Below are positions 15,733-23,220 of a DNA stretch of 34,371 nucleotides, one piece after another. Within the stretch, counting starts at the first letter, position 1. Each line of letters starts with the position of its first letter. The stretch covers positions 1-34,371 of the forward strand of contig CAJFTS010000025.1 in NCBI GenBank assembly GCA_904420015.1, in the 5' to 3' direction. The position numbers and the translations under genes were made by a program. The DNA comes from an uncultured Clostridia bacterium. Lineage in GTDB: Bacteria > Bacillota > Clostridia > Oscillospirales > Acutalibacteraceae. The notes under the pieces were generated by a model that saw only the letters and a program-made list of their open reading frames with translations, made no database searches and was not told the origin of the DNA.

Positions 15733-15797
15733 GGGACGGCCGTCCCGCCGCCCGCTTGTTTGTTAAAATGGGCGGGAGCAGGGGCCGTCCCTTTTTT
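15733..15797 (+). terminator. Terminator of the DUF5685 operon
   Basis: The arms gggacggcc (15733-15741) and ggccgtccc (15783-15791) close a second inner GC stem (cccgcc/gggcggg) and are followed by six T. Confidence 0.9.
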
Positions 15798-15938
15798 GCG
15801 CCCGAAAAAGGGGCTTTCATGTCTGGCTTGCGCTTCATTTTTCCCTTCGTCTGCCCCCGGCTCCGCCACTGAAGGAGCCGGCGAGGGACGGACAGTGCGG
15901 AAAAAAACGTCCTTTTTGTGGCAGGCAGGAATTTTTCG

Positions 15939-15967
15939 TTGAATTGTGTCGAGGAGGATGGTATAAT
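15939..15967 (+). promoter_or_regulatory. Sigma-A promoter of the VOR operon
   Basis: TTGAAT (15939-15944), 17 bases, TATAAT (15962-15967). Transcription should start near 15974, about 90 bases ahead of the ATPase gene. There is no operator-like repeat. Confidence 0.8.
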
Positions 15968-16061
15968 AAACAGAACCGACCGAAAAATATGCGGGTTTTC
16001 AAGAAATTGGAAACTTTGCGCGGCGGGTCTATTTTTACCTAAAAGGAGGAAATCAAAACGA

Positions 16062-16742
16062 ATGCCGTTTTCCTTTCCGAAGCTGATAGTCGTCTGCGGC
16101 CATTACGGCGCGGGCAAAACGAATCTCTCTTTAAACCTGGCGCACCGGCTGCGTGAGGAAGGCAAGTCGGTCACTTTGGTGGATTTGGATGTGGTCAATC
16201 CCTATTTTCGTTCTTCGGATTATACCGAGGAGCTCGAACGTCTGGGCATTCGGGTGCTGGCTCCCGGCGGCGCAGGGACGACGCTGGATATCCCGGCTTT
16301 GCCTGCGAGCATCTTTTCGGTGTTTGAAACCGATGTGGACCACGTGATCTTCGATACCGGCGGGGACGATGCGGGGGTTACCGCCCTGGGCCGTTTCTCC
16401 GGCCGGATCAAGGAGGCGGGGGAGTATGCCATGCTTTACGTGGTGAATCAGTACCGGGTGCTCACCACCACCGCCGAAGAGGCGGTTTCCTTGCTCCCGG
16501 AAATCGAGGCGGCAAGCCGCCTGAAGGCGACCGGGATTGTAAATAACTCCCATCTGTCCCGGCAAACCACCGCCGCCGACGTACTCGCGTCGGTTCCCTT
16601 TGCCGACGAGGTATCCCGTTTGACCGGGCTGCCCGTCCTTTTTACAACGGCTCCCCCGGCTGCGGCGAACGAGCTCGCCGGCCGGATCGGCAATATATTG
16701 GAAGCCCAAATTTACGTCAAATTCCCGTGGGAAAATTCTTAA
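16062..16742 (+). CDS. MinD/ParA-like P-loop ATPase leading the VOR operon
   Basis: A 226-residue cytosolic SIMIBI-class NTPase. The P-loop is GHYGAGKTN (residues 13-21). The signature lysine of the deviant Walker A motif (KGGxGK) is replaced by His-Tyr, which is unusual for a ParA/MinD protein. Then come VTLVDLDVVNPYFRSSD (the switch I-like Asp) and VIFDTGGDDAG (Walker B). There is no C-terminal amphipathic helix and no CxxC, so it is neither MinD nor an Mrp/ApbC iron-sulfur carrier by motif. The start is ATG 16062 with AAGGAGG 12 bases upstream; the frame opens at 15918 without a ribosome site. It lies 16 bases ahead of the ferredoxin subunit gene, behind the operon promoter. A role in assembling or regulating the oxidoreductase is inferred from position only. 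Confidence 0.85.
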   Translation: MPFSFPKLIVVCGHYGAGKTNLSLNLAHRLREEGKSVTLVDLDVVNPYFRSSDYTEELERLGIRVLAPGGAGTTLDIPALPASIFSVFETDVDHVIFDTGGDDAGVTALGRFSGRIKEAGEYAMLYVVNQYRVLTTTAEEAVSLLPEIEAASRLKATGIVNNSHLSRQTTAADVLASVPFADEVSRLTGLPVLFTTAPPAAANELAGRIGNILEAQIYVKFPWENS

Positions 16743-16758
16743 GCTGGAGGTGCTTTGG

Positions 16759-16965
16759 ATGGCAAAAATGACCGTAAAGGCCGATACCTGCAAGGGCTGC
16801 GGCCTTTGCATGACCGCCTGCCCGCGAAAAATCATCGGATTTGACCGGGACAAGATCAACAGCAAGGGCTATCACCCGGCTGTCCTTCTCGATGAAGAGA
16901 AATGTATTGGCTGCGCAATGTGTGCACAGATGTGCCCGGATTGCGCCATTATCGTGGAAAGGTAG
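16759..16965 (+). CDS. vorD: 2-oxoacid:ferredoxin oxidoreductase, delta (2[4Fe-4S]) subunit
   Basis: A 68-residue ferredoxin-type subunit with two complete cluster motifs: CKGCGLCMTACP (near the N-terminus) and CIGCAMCAQMCPDC (near the C-terminus), each binding a [4Fe-4S] cluster. It moves electrons from the thiamine site of the enzyme to external ferredoxin. The start is ATG 16759 with ggagg eight bases upstream; the open frame begins at a GTG inside that site. The gene for the alpha subunit follows eight bases after the stop. Separate delta subunits are typical of four-subunit VOR/KOR enzymes. Confidence 0.95.
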   Translation: MAKMTVKADTCKGCGLCMTACPRKIIGFDRDKINSKGYHPAVLLDEEKCIGCAMCAQMCPDCAIIVER

Positions 16966-16972
16966 TGAAGAA

Positions 16973-18037
16973 ATGGCAGAACGAGTATTGATGAAGGGCA
17001 ACGAAGCGTTGGCCGAGGCCGCCATCCAGGCGGGCTGCCGCCATTTCTTCGGTTACCCGATTACCCCCCAGACGGAAGTTGCGGCCTATATGGCCAAGCG
17101 TATGCCCAAAATCGGCGGCACCTATCTTCAGGCAGAATCGGAGGTAGCCGCGATTAATATGGTGCTCGGCGCCGCTTCGGCAGGCGTGCGTGCGCTGACC
17201 TCCTCCTCCTCTCCCGGCATCAGCCTGAAGACCGAGGGCATTTCCTACATTGCAGGTTCCGACCTGCCCTGCGTCATCATCAACGTCCAGCGGGGCGGCC
17301 CGGGCCTTGGCGGCATCCAGCCTTCTCAGGCGGACTATTGGCAGGCCACCCGCGCCCCCGGCCACGGCGACCTGCATATTTTGGTCTTTGCCCCCTCTAC
17401 CGTACAGGAGATGGTGGACCTGGTGATGGACGCCTTTGACCTGGCCGACCTTTACCGTATGCCCGCCATGATCCTGGCGGACGGCGCTCTCGGCCAGATG
17501 ATGGAGCCGGTGGAAATTAAAGAGAGACCCAAGCGCGACCTTCCGGAAAAGACCTGGGCCGCCAACGGCCATGAGAATAAGCGTCCCCACAACATCGTCA
17601 ACTCCCTTTATCTGACCCCCGGCGATCTGGAAGCCTTGGTGGTTGAGCGCTTCAAGCGCTACGACGTCATCAAGTCCAAGGAGCAGCGGTCGGAGAGCTA
17701 TATGGCCGACGATGCGGAGATCGTGGTGGTCGCCTACGGCGCATCCTCCCGCGTCTGTAAAAGTGCGGTGAAGGCCGCCCGCGCCGAGGGAATCAAGGCC
17801 GGCCTTATCCGCCCGATTACCCTGTGGCCCTTCCCGGCGGACGCCATGCAGGCGGCGGCAAAGACCGCCAAGCAGTTCCTTACGGTGGAGATGAGCATGG
17901 GCCAGATGGTCGACGACGTCCGCCTGGCTGTAAACGGCGCCGTGCCGGTCGGCTTCTTCGGCCATACCGGCGGCATCATCCCCAGCCCTGCCGAGGTGCT
18001 TGGGGAAATTAAGAAACTTGCGGGAGGTGCGAAATAA
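16973..18037 (+). CDS. vorB: 2-oxoacid (3-methyl-2-oxobutanoate) oxidoreductase, alpha subunit
   Basis: A 354-residue subunit of the pyruvate:ferredoxin oxidoreductase superfamily, carrying domains I and II. It opens with [30 protein letters not shown], with the substrate-binding YPITP motif, then [17 protein letters not shown] and [20 protein letters not shown]; the C-terminal domain has [10 protein letters not shown] and [11 protein letters not shown]. With the other subunits it oxidatively decarboxylates a branched-chain 2-oxoacid or 2-oxoglutarate to the acyl-CoA with reduction of ferredoxin. The overall sequence is of the kind usually named VorB, but KorA cannot be excluded. The start is ATG 16973; the frame opens at 16841 over the ferredoxin gene and is a shadow there. 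The stop overlaps the next ATG by one base (TAATG). Confidence 0.94.
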   Translation: MAERVLMKGNEALAEAAIQAGCRHFFGYPITPQTEVAAYMAKRMPKIGGTYLQAESEVAAINMVLGAASAGVRALTSSSSPGISLKTEGISYIAGSDLPCVIINVQRGGPGLGGIQPSQADYWQATRAPGHGDLHILVFAPSTVQEMVDLVMDAFDLADLYRMPAMILADGALGQMMEPVEIKERPKRDLPEKTWAANGHENKRPHNIVNSLYLTPGDLEALVVERFKRYDVIKSKEQRSESYMADDAEIVVVAYGASSRVCKSAVKAARAEGIKAGLIRPITLWPFPADAMQAAAKTAKQFLTVEMSMGQMVDDVRLAVNGAVPVGFFGHTGGIIPSPAEVLGEIKKLAGGAK

Positions 18038-18795
18038 TGGCGATTGTGTTTGAAAAGCCTCATGCATTGACCGATGTGCCCACCCATTACTGCCCGGGCT
18101 GCACCCACGGGATTATCCATCGCTTGGTGGCGGAGGTCATCGACGAATTGGGCATCGAGGGAAAGACCATCGGCGTCGCGCCGGTAGGATGCTCGGTGCT
18201 TGCCTATAACTATTTCAGCTGCGATATGGTGGAGGCCCCCCACGGCCGCGCCCCGGCGGTCGCCACCGGTTTAAAGCGGGCCCTGCCCGACCGGGTGGTT
18301 TTTTCCTACCAGGGCGACGGCGACCTGGCCGCCATCGGCACCGCCGAGACCGTCCATGCCGCTACCCGCGGGGAGAACATCACCGTTATCTTCGTCAACA
18401 ACGCCATCTACGGCATGACCGGCGGCCAGATGGCCCCCACCACTCTGCCCGGCCAGGTGACCCAGACCACCCCCTACGGCCGTGACGTAAAGGTGGCCGG
18501 CAATCCCATCCGTGTGTGCGAAATGCTGTCCACCCTCGATGGGGTGGCGCTGGCGCAGCGGGTATCGGTGGATTGCGTCAAAAACATCCGGGTGGCCAAG
18601 AAGGCCATCCGCAAGGGCTTTGAGAACCAGCTCAACGGCCGCGGCTATTCCATCATTGAGGTCATTTCTTCCTGCCCGACCAACTGGGGCCTGACCCCGG
18701 TGGAGGCTCTCGACTGGCTGCGGGAGAATATGCTGCCCTACTATCCGCTGGGCGTATATAAGGATACCAGTGAGGAGGCAAAGGGAAATGAGTAA
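18037..18795 (+). CDS. vorA: 2-oxoacid:ferredoxin oxidoreductase, beta (thiamine-binding) subunit
   Basis: A 252-residue subunit that binds thiamine pyrophosphate. It shows [14 protein letters not shown] near the N-terminus, the TPP/magnesium motif [15 protein letters not shown] followed by [16 protein letters not shown], and the [15 protein letters not shown] segment with a conserved cysteine. The length and order fit KorB/VorA-type beta subunits. It is coupled to vorB by the TAATG overlap, and vorC starts eight bases before its end. Its codon use is strongly GC-rich and uniform with its neighbours. Confidence 0.95.
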   Translation: MAIVFEKPHALTDVPTHYCPGCTHGIIHRLVAEVIDELGIEGKTIGVAPVGCSVLAYNYFSCDMVEAPHGRAPAVATGLKRALPDRVVFSYQGDGDLAAIGTAETVHAATRGENITVIFVNNAIYGMTGGQMAPTTLPGQVTQTTPYGRDVKVAGNPIRVCEMLSTLDGVALAQRVSVDCVKNIRVAKKAIRKGFENQLNGRGYSIIEVISSCPTNWGLTPVEALDWLRENMLPYYPLGVYKDTSEEAKGNE

Positions 18796-19324
18796 GAACA
18801 TTGATATGGTTCTGGCCGGCTTCGGCGGCCAGGGGATCCTGTTTGCCGGTAAGGTTGTGGCATACGCCGGCCTGATGGACGGGCAGGAGGTTTCCTGGCT
18901 GCCCTCTTACGGCCCGGAGATGCGCGGCGGCACCGCCAACTGCAGCGTCTGCCTGTCCGATGAGCCCATCGGCTCTCCTCAGGTGCTCAATCCCGACGTG
19001 CTCATCGCCATGAACCTGCCCTCCTATGAGAAGTTCATCAATGCGGTGGTTCCCGGCGGGAAGGTATTTATCGACAGCTCCCTGATCTCCGGCAAGGTGG
19101 AGCGGGAGGACGTGGAGGCTTACTACGTCCCTGCCACCACCCTGGCGGAGGAAAACAACCTCAAGGGCCTGGCGAACATCATTTTGCTCGGAAAGGTGTT
19201 CAAGGAGGTCGGCTTCTCCTCGGAGGAAGCGCTTCACAAGGCCATTGAGAAATGCGTCCCGGCCCGTAAGGCCCACCTGAAGGATGCGAACCTGAAGGCC
19301 ATTGCCATGGGCATGGATCTGTAA
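18788..19324 (+). CDS. vorC: 2-oxoacid:ferredoxin oxidoreductase, gamma subunit
   Basis: A 178-residue gamma subunit, with the nucleotide-like opening [20 protein letters not shown], then the family signature [18 protein letters not shown] and [17 protein letters not shown]. It completes the delta-alpha-beta-gamma set of the four-subunit enzyme. The start is ATG 18788, eight bases inside the end of vorA and ten bases after gaggagg; the longer frame from 18770 lacks a ribosome site. It is the last gene of the operon; the terminator follows at once. Confidence 0.95.
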   Translation: MSKNIDMVLAGFGGQGILFAGKVVAYAGLMDGQEVSWLPSYGPEMRGGTANCSVCLSDEPIGSPQVLNPDVLIAMNLPSYEKFINAVVPGGKVFIDSSLISGKVEREDVEAYYVPATTLAEENNLKGLANIILLGKVFKEVGFSSEEALHKAIEKCVPARKAHLKDANLKAIAMGMDL

Positions 19325-19330
19325 AAGAAG

Positions 19331-19366
19331 AAAAACGCCGTACCGCAATCGTGGTACGGCGTTTTT
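19331..19366 (+). terminator. Terminator of the VOR operon
   Basis: Perfect 14-base arms aaaaacgccgtacc (19331-19344) and ggtacggcgttttt (19353-19366) flank an 8-base loop, seven bases after the vorC stop. Confidence 0.95.
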
Positions 19367-19434
19367 GGCTTGTTGGAAGGGGAGTCTTATCCGGTCGGTT
19401 TCCCCAAAAATTCCTAAGTTTCACTTCAATTTGC

Positions 19435-19463
19435 TTGATAAGGTCAGGGTGTTCTGTTATAAT
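19435..19463 (+). promoter_or_regulatory. Sigma-A promoter upstream of the DUF6809 gene
   Basis: TTGATA (19435-19440), 17 bases, TATAAT (19458-19463). Transcription should start near 19470. Confidence 0.75.
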
Positions 19464-19636
19464 AGCAAATAATAACAAATATACCTGTTAATCTCTTGAA
19501 TTCTTATTGTTGTAATAGAACGATCGAAGAAACTCCGGTTGTTTCCCGGCGTTTTGCCTGATAGAGCTCGGCTGGATGTCGGATGGTTCTTTTGTTTCAT
19601 CATACCGGAATCTTATGAATTTTTGGAGGGATTGCC

Positions 19637-19903
19637 ATGCAGAAGATGCTTGACCGGCTTTATTACGAGGGCTTCGATTGGGGCGACCCGCCCAAGTCGC
19701 CCGAATACCGCAAGGCAAAAGAAAACCTGGAGAACCTTTACCGAAAGCTTATGTGCGTACTAGGGGAAGAAAACCAGGCTTTGCTTAACCAGTTCAGCGA
19801 AGCCAAGAGCGACGTCTTTACCCTTGAGTGCCGCCAAAGCTTTGCGGAGGGATTTCGTATGGGGGCGGCCTTGCTTATCGACGTGCTTTATCCGGGAAAA
19901 TAA
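19637..19903 (+). CDS. DUF6809 family small helical protein
   Basis: An 88-residue soluble protein, all helical by composition. It has the pattern of the DUF6809 group: an N-terminal LDRLYYEGFDW, the segment PKSPEYRKAKENLENLYRKL, then an acidic helix and a C-terminal FAEGFRMGAALLIDVL. Proteins of this shape are common in Clostridia, often near mobile elements, and have no known function. It starts at ATG 19637 with tggaggg seven bases upstream. It is a single gene between the VOR operon and rpsB, with its own promoter and a long leader. No terminator is evident before the rpsB promoter, which lies 26 bases past its stop. Confidence 0.8.
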   Translation: MQKMLDRLYYEGFDWGDPPKSPEYRKAKENLENLYRKLMCVLGEENQALLNQFSEAKSDVFTLECRQSFAEGFRMGAALLIDVLYPGK

Positions 19904-19928
19904 CCTCCGATTTATGCGAAAATGCTAC

Positions 19929-19957
19929 TTGCATCACTTGGGGGATTGTGGTATAAT
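19929..19957 (+). promoter_or_regulatory. Promoter of rpsB-tsf
   Basis: TTGCAT (19929-19934), 17 bases ending tgtgg, TATAAT (19952-19957), which also gives an extended -10. The leader of about 107 bases has GC-rich inverted pieces (cacacgtgtg; ccgccg/cggcgg), possibly a site for autogenous control by S2, which is inference. Confidence 0.8.
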
Positions 19958-20070
19958 TCTCTAGCGCAAATTCATTTCACACGTGTGCCCGTGTTTCCCG
20001 CCGGTGCCGCTTTCGGCGGTTGCGGGGAATGGCAAGGCATGCGGAGGAAAAACTAAGGAGGATTTAGCAA

Positions 20071-20823
20071 ATGGCAGTCGTATCTATGAAACAACTCCTG
20101 GAGGCCGGCGTTCATTTCGGCCACCAGACCCGCCGCTGGAACCCGAAGATGGCGCCCTATATCTTTACCGAGCGCAACGGCATCTACATCATCGATCTGC
20201 AAAAGACCGTCCGCAAGCTGGAAGAGGCGTATATGTTCATCCGTCAGCTTTCGGAAAACGGGGAATCGGTGCTCTTTGTCGGTACCAAGAAGCAGGCGCA
20301 GGAATCCATCCGTGACGAGGCCCAGCGTGCAGGTGCGCATTTTGTCAACGCCAGATGGCTCGGCGGCATGCTCACCAACTTCCGCACCATTCAGAACCGC
20401 ATCCATCGTCTTGCCCAGCTGCGCAAGATGGAAGAGGACGGCACCTTCGACCTCCTTCCCAAGAAGGAAGTCATCAAATTGAACCTGGAAATTGAAAAGC
20501 TCGAGAAGTTCCTCGGCGGCATTAAGGAAATGAAGAAGCTGCCGGGCGCTCTCTTTGTGGTTGACCCGCGTAAGGAAAAGATCGCGGTTTCCGAAGCCAG
20601 AAAGCTTGGAATCCCGGTGGTTGCCATCGTGGACACCAACTGCGATCCGGACGAAATCGATTATGTCATTCCCGGCAATGACGACGCCATCCGCGCCGTT
20701 AAGCTGATTTCCGCCACCATGGCCAATGCCATCATCGAAGGCCATCAGGGCGCGCAGACCGAAGACGCGGCTGCACAGAAGGCGGAAGCGGAAGCAGAGG
20801 AAGACGCCGAAGCAAAAGCATAA
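20071..20823 (+). CDS. rpsB: 30S ribosomal protein S2
   Basis: A 250-residue small-subunit protein. It opens [25 protein letters not shown], followed by the S2 signatures [33 protein letters not shown] and [33 protein letters not shown]. The last 25 residues are an acidic Ala/Glu-rich tail ([20 protein letters not shown]). It binds late to the head-platform region of the 30S subunit with S1 and is needed for initiation. The start is ATG 20071 with aaggagg nine bases upstream. It is followed by tsf, as in most bacteria, but with a hairpin region of 137 bases between them. Confidence 0.98.
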   Translation: MAVVSMKQLLEAGVHFGHQTRRWNPKMAPYIFTERNGIYIIDLQKTVRKLEEAYMFIRQLSENGESVLFVGTKKQAQESIRDEAQRAGAHFVNARWLGGMLTNFRTIQNRIHRLAQLRKMEEDGTFDLLPKKEVIKLNLEIEKLEKFLGGIKEMKKLPGALFVVDPRKEKIAVSEARKLGIPVVAIVDTNCDPDEIDYVIPGNDDAIRAVKLISATMANAIIEGHQGAQTEDAAAQKAEAEAEEDAEAKA

Positions 20824-20839
20824 GCAATTCGGAATGAAC

Positions 20840-20914
20840 AAAATGCCCGGGCTTTCGGAGGGGCAGGGGAAACGGTTCCCCTGCTATGGGAACTCCTTTT
20901 GCACGGGCATTTTT
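20840..20914 (+). terminator. Branched hairpin with T-run between rpsB and tsf
   Basis: The outer arms aaaatgcccg (20840-20849) and cgggcatttt (20904-20913) enclose an inner perfect stem gcaggggaa (20863-20871)/ttcccctgc (20876-20884). The T-run continues to 20914. It is terminator-like and probably sets the rpsB:tsf transcript ratio. Confidence 0.75.
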
Positions 20915-20960
20915 CGGGGATAATCAGAGAATAGAATTGTAATTAGGAGGAATGAGTACA

Positions 20961-21884
20961 ATGGCAGCGTTTACTGCAAAGGACGTAGCCGCCCTTCGTG
21001 AAAAGACCGGCTGCGGCATGATGGACTGCAAAAAGGCCCTTACGACGGCCGACGGCGATATGGAGAAAGCAATTGAATTTCTGCGCGAGAAGGGGCTCGC
21101 GGCGGCGGCGAAGAAATCCGGCCGCATTGCGGCGGAGGGCGTTGTTTACGCCACTGCCAACGATAAGGCCGGCGTTGTGATCGAGGTCAATTCCGAGACC
21201 GACTTTGTTGGTAAGAATGCCGATTTCCAGGCGTTTGTGGCCACCTTGGCCGACACCGTTCTTGAGCAGAACCCGGCGGATGTGGATGCACTGTCCACCT
21301 GCAAACCGGCCGGTTCTGATCTTACGGTGGCCGACCTGCTCAGAGAGAAGATCCTTGTCATCGGTGAGAACATTAAGATCCGCCGTTTCGCCCGTTATGA
21401 GGGCGTGGTTTCCACCTATGTCCATGGCGGCGGCCGCATCGGCGTAATGGTCAGCTTTGATCTGGACGGCGTGGATGCTTCCAATGAGAAGTTCAAGGAG
21501 TGCGCAAAGGATGTAGCTATGCAGATTGCGGCTTTGGGCGCTCCCTACCTCAATCGGGAATCCGTCCCGGCGGAGACCGTTGCGAAGGAGAAGGAAATCC
21601 TCATTACCCAGATCAAGAACGATCCGAAGAACAGCAAGAAGCCGGAGAACATCATCGAGAAGATGGTGGAAGGCCGCATCGGCAAGTTCTTCGAGAACAA
21701 CTGCCTTATGGATCAGGCGTTCGTCAAGGACGGTAGCATGACTGTGGGTCAGTATATCGATTCCGTCGCGAAGGAGCTGGGCGGCAAGATGACCGCTACC
21801 GCGTTTACCCGCTTTGAGAAGGGGGAAGGCCTCCAGAAGCGCGAAGATGATTTCGCGTCTGAAGTTGCGGGTATGATTAAATAA
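20961..21884 (+). CDS. tsf: Translation elongation factor Ts
   Basis: A 307-residue guanine nucleotide exchange factor for EF-Tu. The UBA-like N-terminal domain reads FTAKDVAALREKTGCGMMDCKKAL, and the exchange core has IEVNSETDFVGKNADFQAFV, YVHGGGRIGVMVSF and CAKDVAMQIAALGAPYL, then the C-terminal GSMTVGQYI. The start is ATG 20961, ten bases after aggagg; the ATG at 20952 lies one base from that site and is too close. Unusually for the rpsB-tsf-pyrH-frr order of many Firmicutes, no pyrH or frr gene follows; a terminator ends the unit at once. Confidence 0.97.
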   Translation: MAAFTAKDVAALREKTGCGMMDCKKALTTADGDMEKAIEFLREKGLAAAAKKSGRIAAEGVVYATANDKAGVVIEVNSETDFVGKNADFQAFVATLADTVLEQNPADVDALSTCKPAGSDLTVADLLREKILVIGENIKIRRFARYEGVVSTYVHGGGRIGVMVSFDLDGVDASNEKFKECAKDVAMQIAALGAPYLNRESVPAETVAKEKEILITQIKNDPKNSKKPENIIEKMVEGRIGKFFENNCLMDQAFVKDGSMTVGQYIDSVAKELGGKMTATAFTRFEKGEGLQKREDDFASEVAGMIK

Positions 21885-21899
21885 GCAATGAAAAGGAGA

Positions 21900-21937
21900 A
21901 ACCGCCTCTTCCGGATGGAAGGGGCGGTTTTTTTTAA
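21900..21937 (+). terminator. Terminator of tsf
   Basis: The 13-base arms aaccgcctcttcc (21900-21912) and ggaaggggcggtt (21917-21929), with one G-T pair, close a ggat tetraloop, followed by a long T-run. Confidence 0.95.
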
Positions 21938-22222
21938 AATTTCTTGAATGGTAAGTGGGCCGAGAGCTGGATGGATCCATCCAAGGCCGCTTTTTTGTAC
22001 AGGGGTAAGAATTGCAGGGGCTTCGTTTTCTATTGATTACATCTGTTGTTCAAGCCGGCATGGCTCCAAAACCGTCCTGCCAGAGATGGCATTTTGCAGC
22101 GAAAGGCGTATTTGATTTGTCCCTTCGGATAAATCTACATGGGACGGGACGCATGTGTTTAATAGGCGATTATGGTCAATGTCCCGATGCAACTGTGTTT
22201 TTCAGCATATATGAACATCAGG
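21938..22222. other. Gene-free stretch after tsf with a 16-bp palindrome
   Basis: It contains the perfect palindrome tggatggatccatcca (21968-21983), nested inside ggcc/ggcc and followed by gcttttttg, which makes a second terminator-like element 70 bases past tsf. The rest, to 22222, has lower GC and no supported gene; the 84-codon frame starting at 22012 lacks a ribosome site and any familiar sequence. Confidence 0.5.
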
Positions 22223-22262
22223 AAAAGGCCGCTGGGAAGGATATCCCTCCCAGCGGCCTTTT
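22223..22262 (-). terminator. Terminator of the DUF4380-like gene
   Basis: Perfect 15-base arms aaaaggccgctggga (22223-22237) and tcccagcggcctttt (22248-22262), just past the stop of the minus-strand gene. It is symmetrical enough to stop plus-strand transcription as well. Confidence 0.9.
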
Positions 22263-22268
22263 TTAATG

Positions 22269-23201
22269 TCAGATTAAGAAAGAAACCAGCGTGTCCACCG
22301 AGGATTCGTTGCGTGCACAGGGAAGCATACCGATGAGCTTGAGATCCCATTGCTCTTCGTAGCTGACGGTAGCCCCCGGCTCCACCTCGCACAGCTCGCC
22401 CAGCGACTCCAGCTCCAAGAAGTCGTTGCCCGTATAGGTCTCGAAGTTCACGCCGAAATCCGGATACACCCCGTTCGCCTGCCAGGATGAGAACCGCTTG
22501 ATGAAGGCGACGGAATGGTTTAAATACACCGCCCATCCGGCCTCGTTGTTGGTGCCGATCTTAAAGGGACGATGGTTGAAGGGATCCTGCTGAAGGGTGA
22601 TGTACCGGTCGCCGAAATAGACCCGGCTGTCGGCCAGATTGGTGTAGGGCCATACCGAAAGGACCCGGTTGGCCAAAAGCCCCGTCTCTGCCGCCGCCTG
22701 CGGGACGATAGCCAGCCCGCCGGGCGCCATCTGGGTAATGGCCCAAGGCGCAAAGGTCTGGGCTTCCTTGCCGACGTTTGTGATGCGGTGGATCACCTGC
22801 AGCGTTGCGCCGATGCCGAAGGACAGCTCAATCTGATGCTGGACGTGGTTGTATTTCTGCTTGGGCGGGGTAAAGACCGCGCCGGTCTGCGTCTGCTCCC
22901 ACTTTACCGGGTCGTTGTCCGGGTAGTGGGACTTAATATCGTCCTCCGGACTCAGCCACAGCCGGTGCCCCCCGTAGAAGTGATAGACGCTGCCATCTCC
23001 ATAAGCCTCCTCCAGCGCCGGATCCTCGATGCTGTTGTCCCGGTCTAAATCGGTGTACAGCAGGTTTTCCCCGCCGTTGAAGCCGAACCAGATGATGCGG
23101 GGCCCTACGTCCACCGTTACAAAGGCGGTGACCACCCCGTTGGATAGAGAGAGGCAATTGCCGTAATTTTCATAGGTAAGCAAACGAAGCTGAACCGACA
23201 T
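22269..23201 (-). CDS. DUF4380-like protein (aldose-epimerase-like beta-sandwich)
   Basis: A 310-residue cytosolic protein with the beta-rich pattern of the galactose-mutarotase-like superfamily. It opens YENYGNCLSLSNGVVTAFVTVDVGPRIIWFGFNGGENLL and has YGGHRLWLSPED (about 76-87), IHRITNVGKEAQTFAPWAITQMAPGG, and FETYTGNDFLELESLG (about 266-281), which match DUF4380 proteins. These are thought to bind sugars; no enzymatic reaction is established. The start is ATG 23201 with AGGAGG eight bases upstream. It lies 19 bases downstream of tmcAL on the same strand, so it may be read from the tmcAL promoter, but a functional link is not evident. Confidence 0.85.
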   Translation of the reverse strand: MSVQLRLLTYENYGNCLSLSNGVVTAFVTVDVGPRIIWFGFNGGENLLYTDLDRDNSIEDPALEEAYGDGSVYHFYGGHRLWLSPEDDIKSHYPDNDPVKWEQTQTGAVFTPPKQKYNHVQHQIELSFGIGATLQVIHRITNVGKEAQTFAPWAITQMAPGGLAIVPQAAAETGLLANRVLSVWPYTNLADSRVYFGDRYITLQQDPFNHRPFKIGTNNEAGWAVYLNHSVAFIKRFSSWQANGVYPDFGVNFETYTGNDFLELESLGELCEVEPGATVSYEEQWDLKLIGMLPCARNESSVDTLVSFLI

Positions 23202-23220
23202 AAGTGTTCCTCCTGTTTTG

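Larger units (their letters stand above)
19325..19636 (+). other. Intergenic region with a long DUF6809 leader
   Basis: It has no gene. It holds the VOR terminator, a sigma-A promoter (19435-19463) and then a leader of about 165 bases before the DUF6809 start. Short inverted pieces are present in the leader (ccggttgtttcccgg), but no known riboswitch or T-box consensus is recognised. Confidence 0.5.

Noticed and set aside
16841-16972. Upstream extension of the vorB frame over the ferredoxin gene
   Set aside because: This part is the wrong frame of the ferredoxin subunit; vorB homology begins at ATG 16973.
16949-18067. 372-codon minus-strand open frame across vorB
   Set aside because: His/Gly/Ala-rich antisense shadow of a recognised gene.
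22012-22266. 84-codon plus-strand frame after tsf
   Set aside because: No ribosome site, no recognisable sequence, and it runs into the terminator hairpin at 22223-22262.
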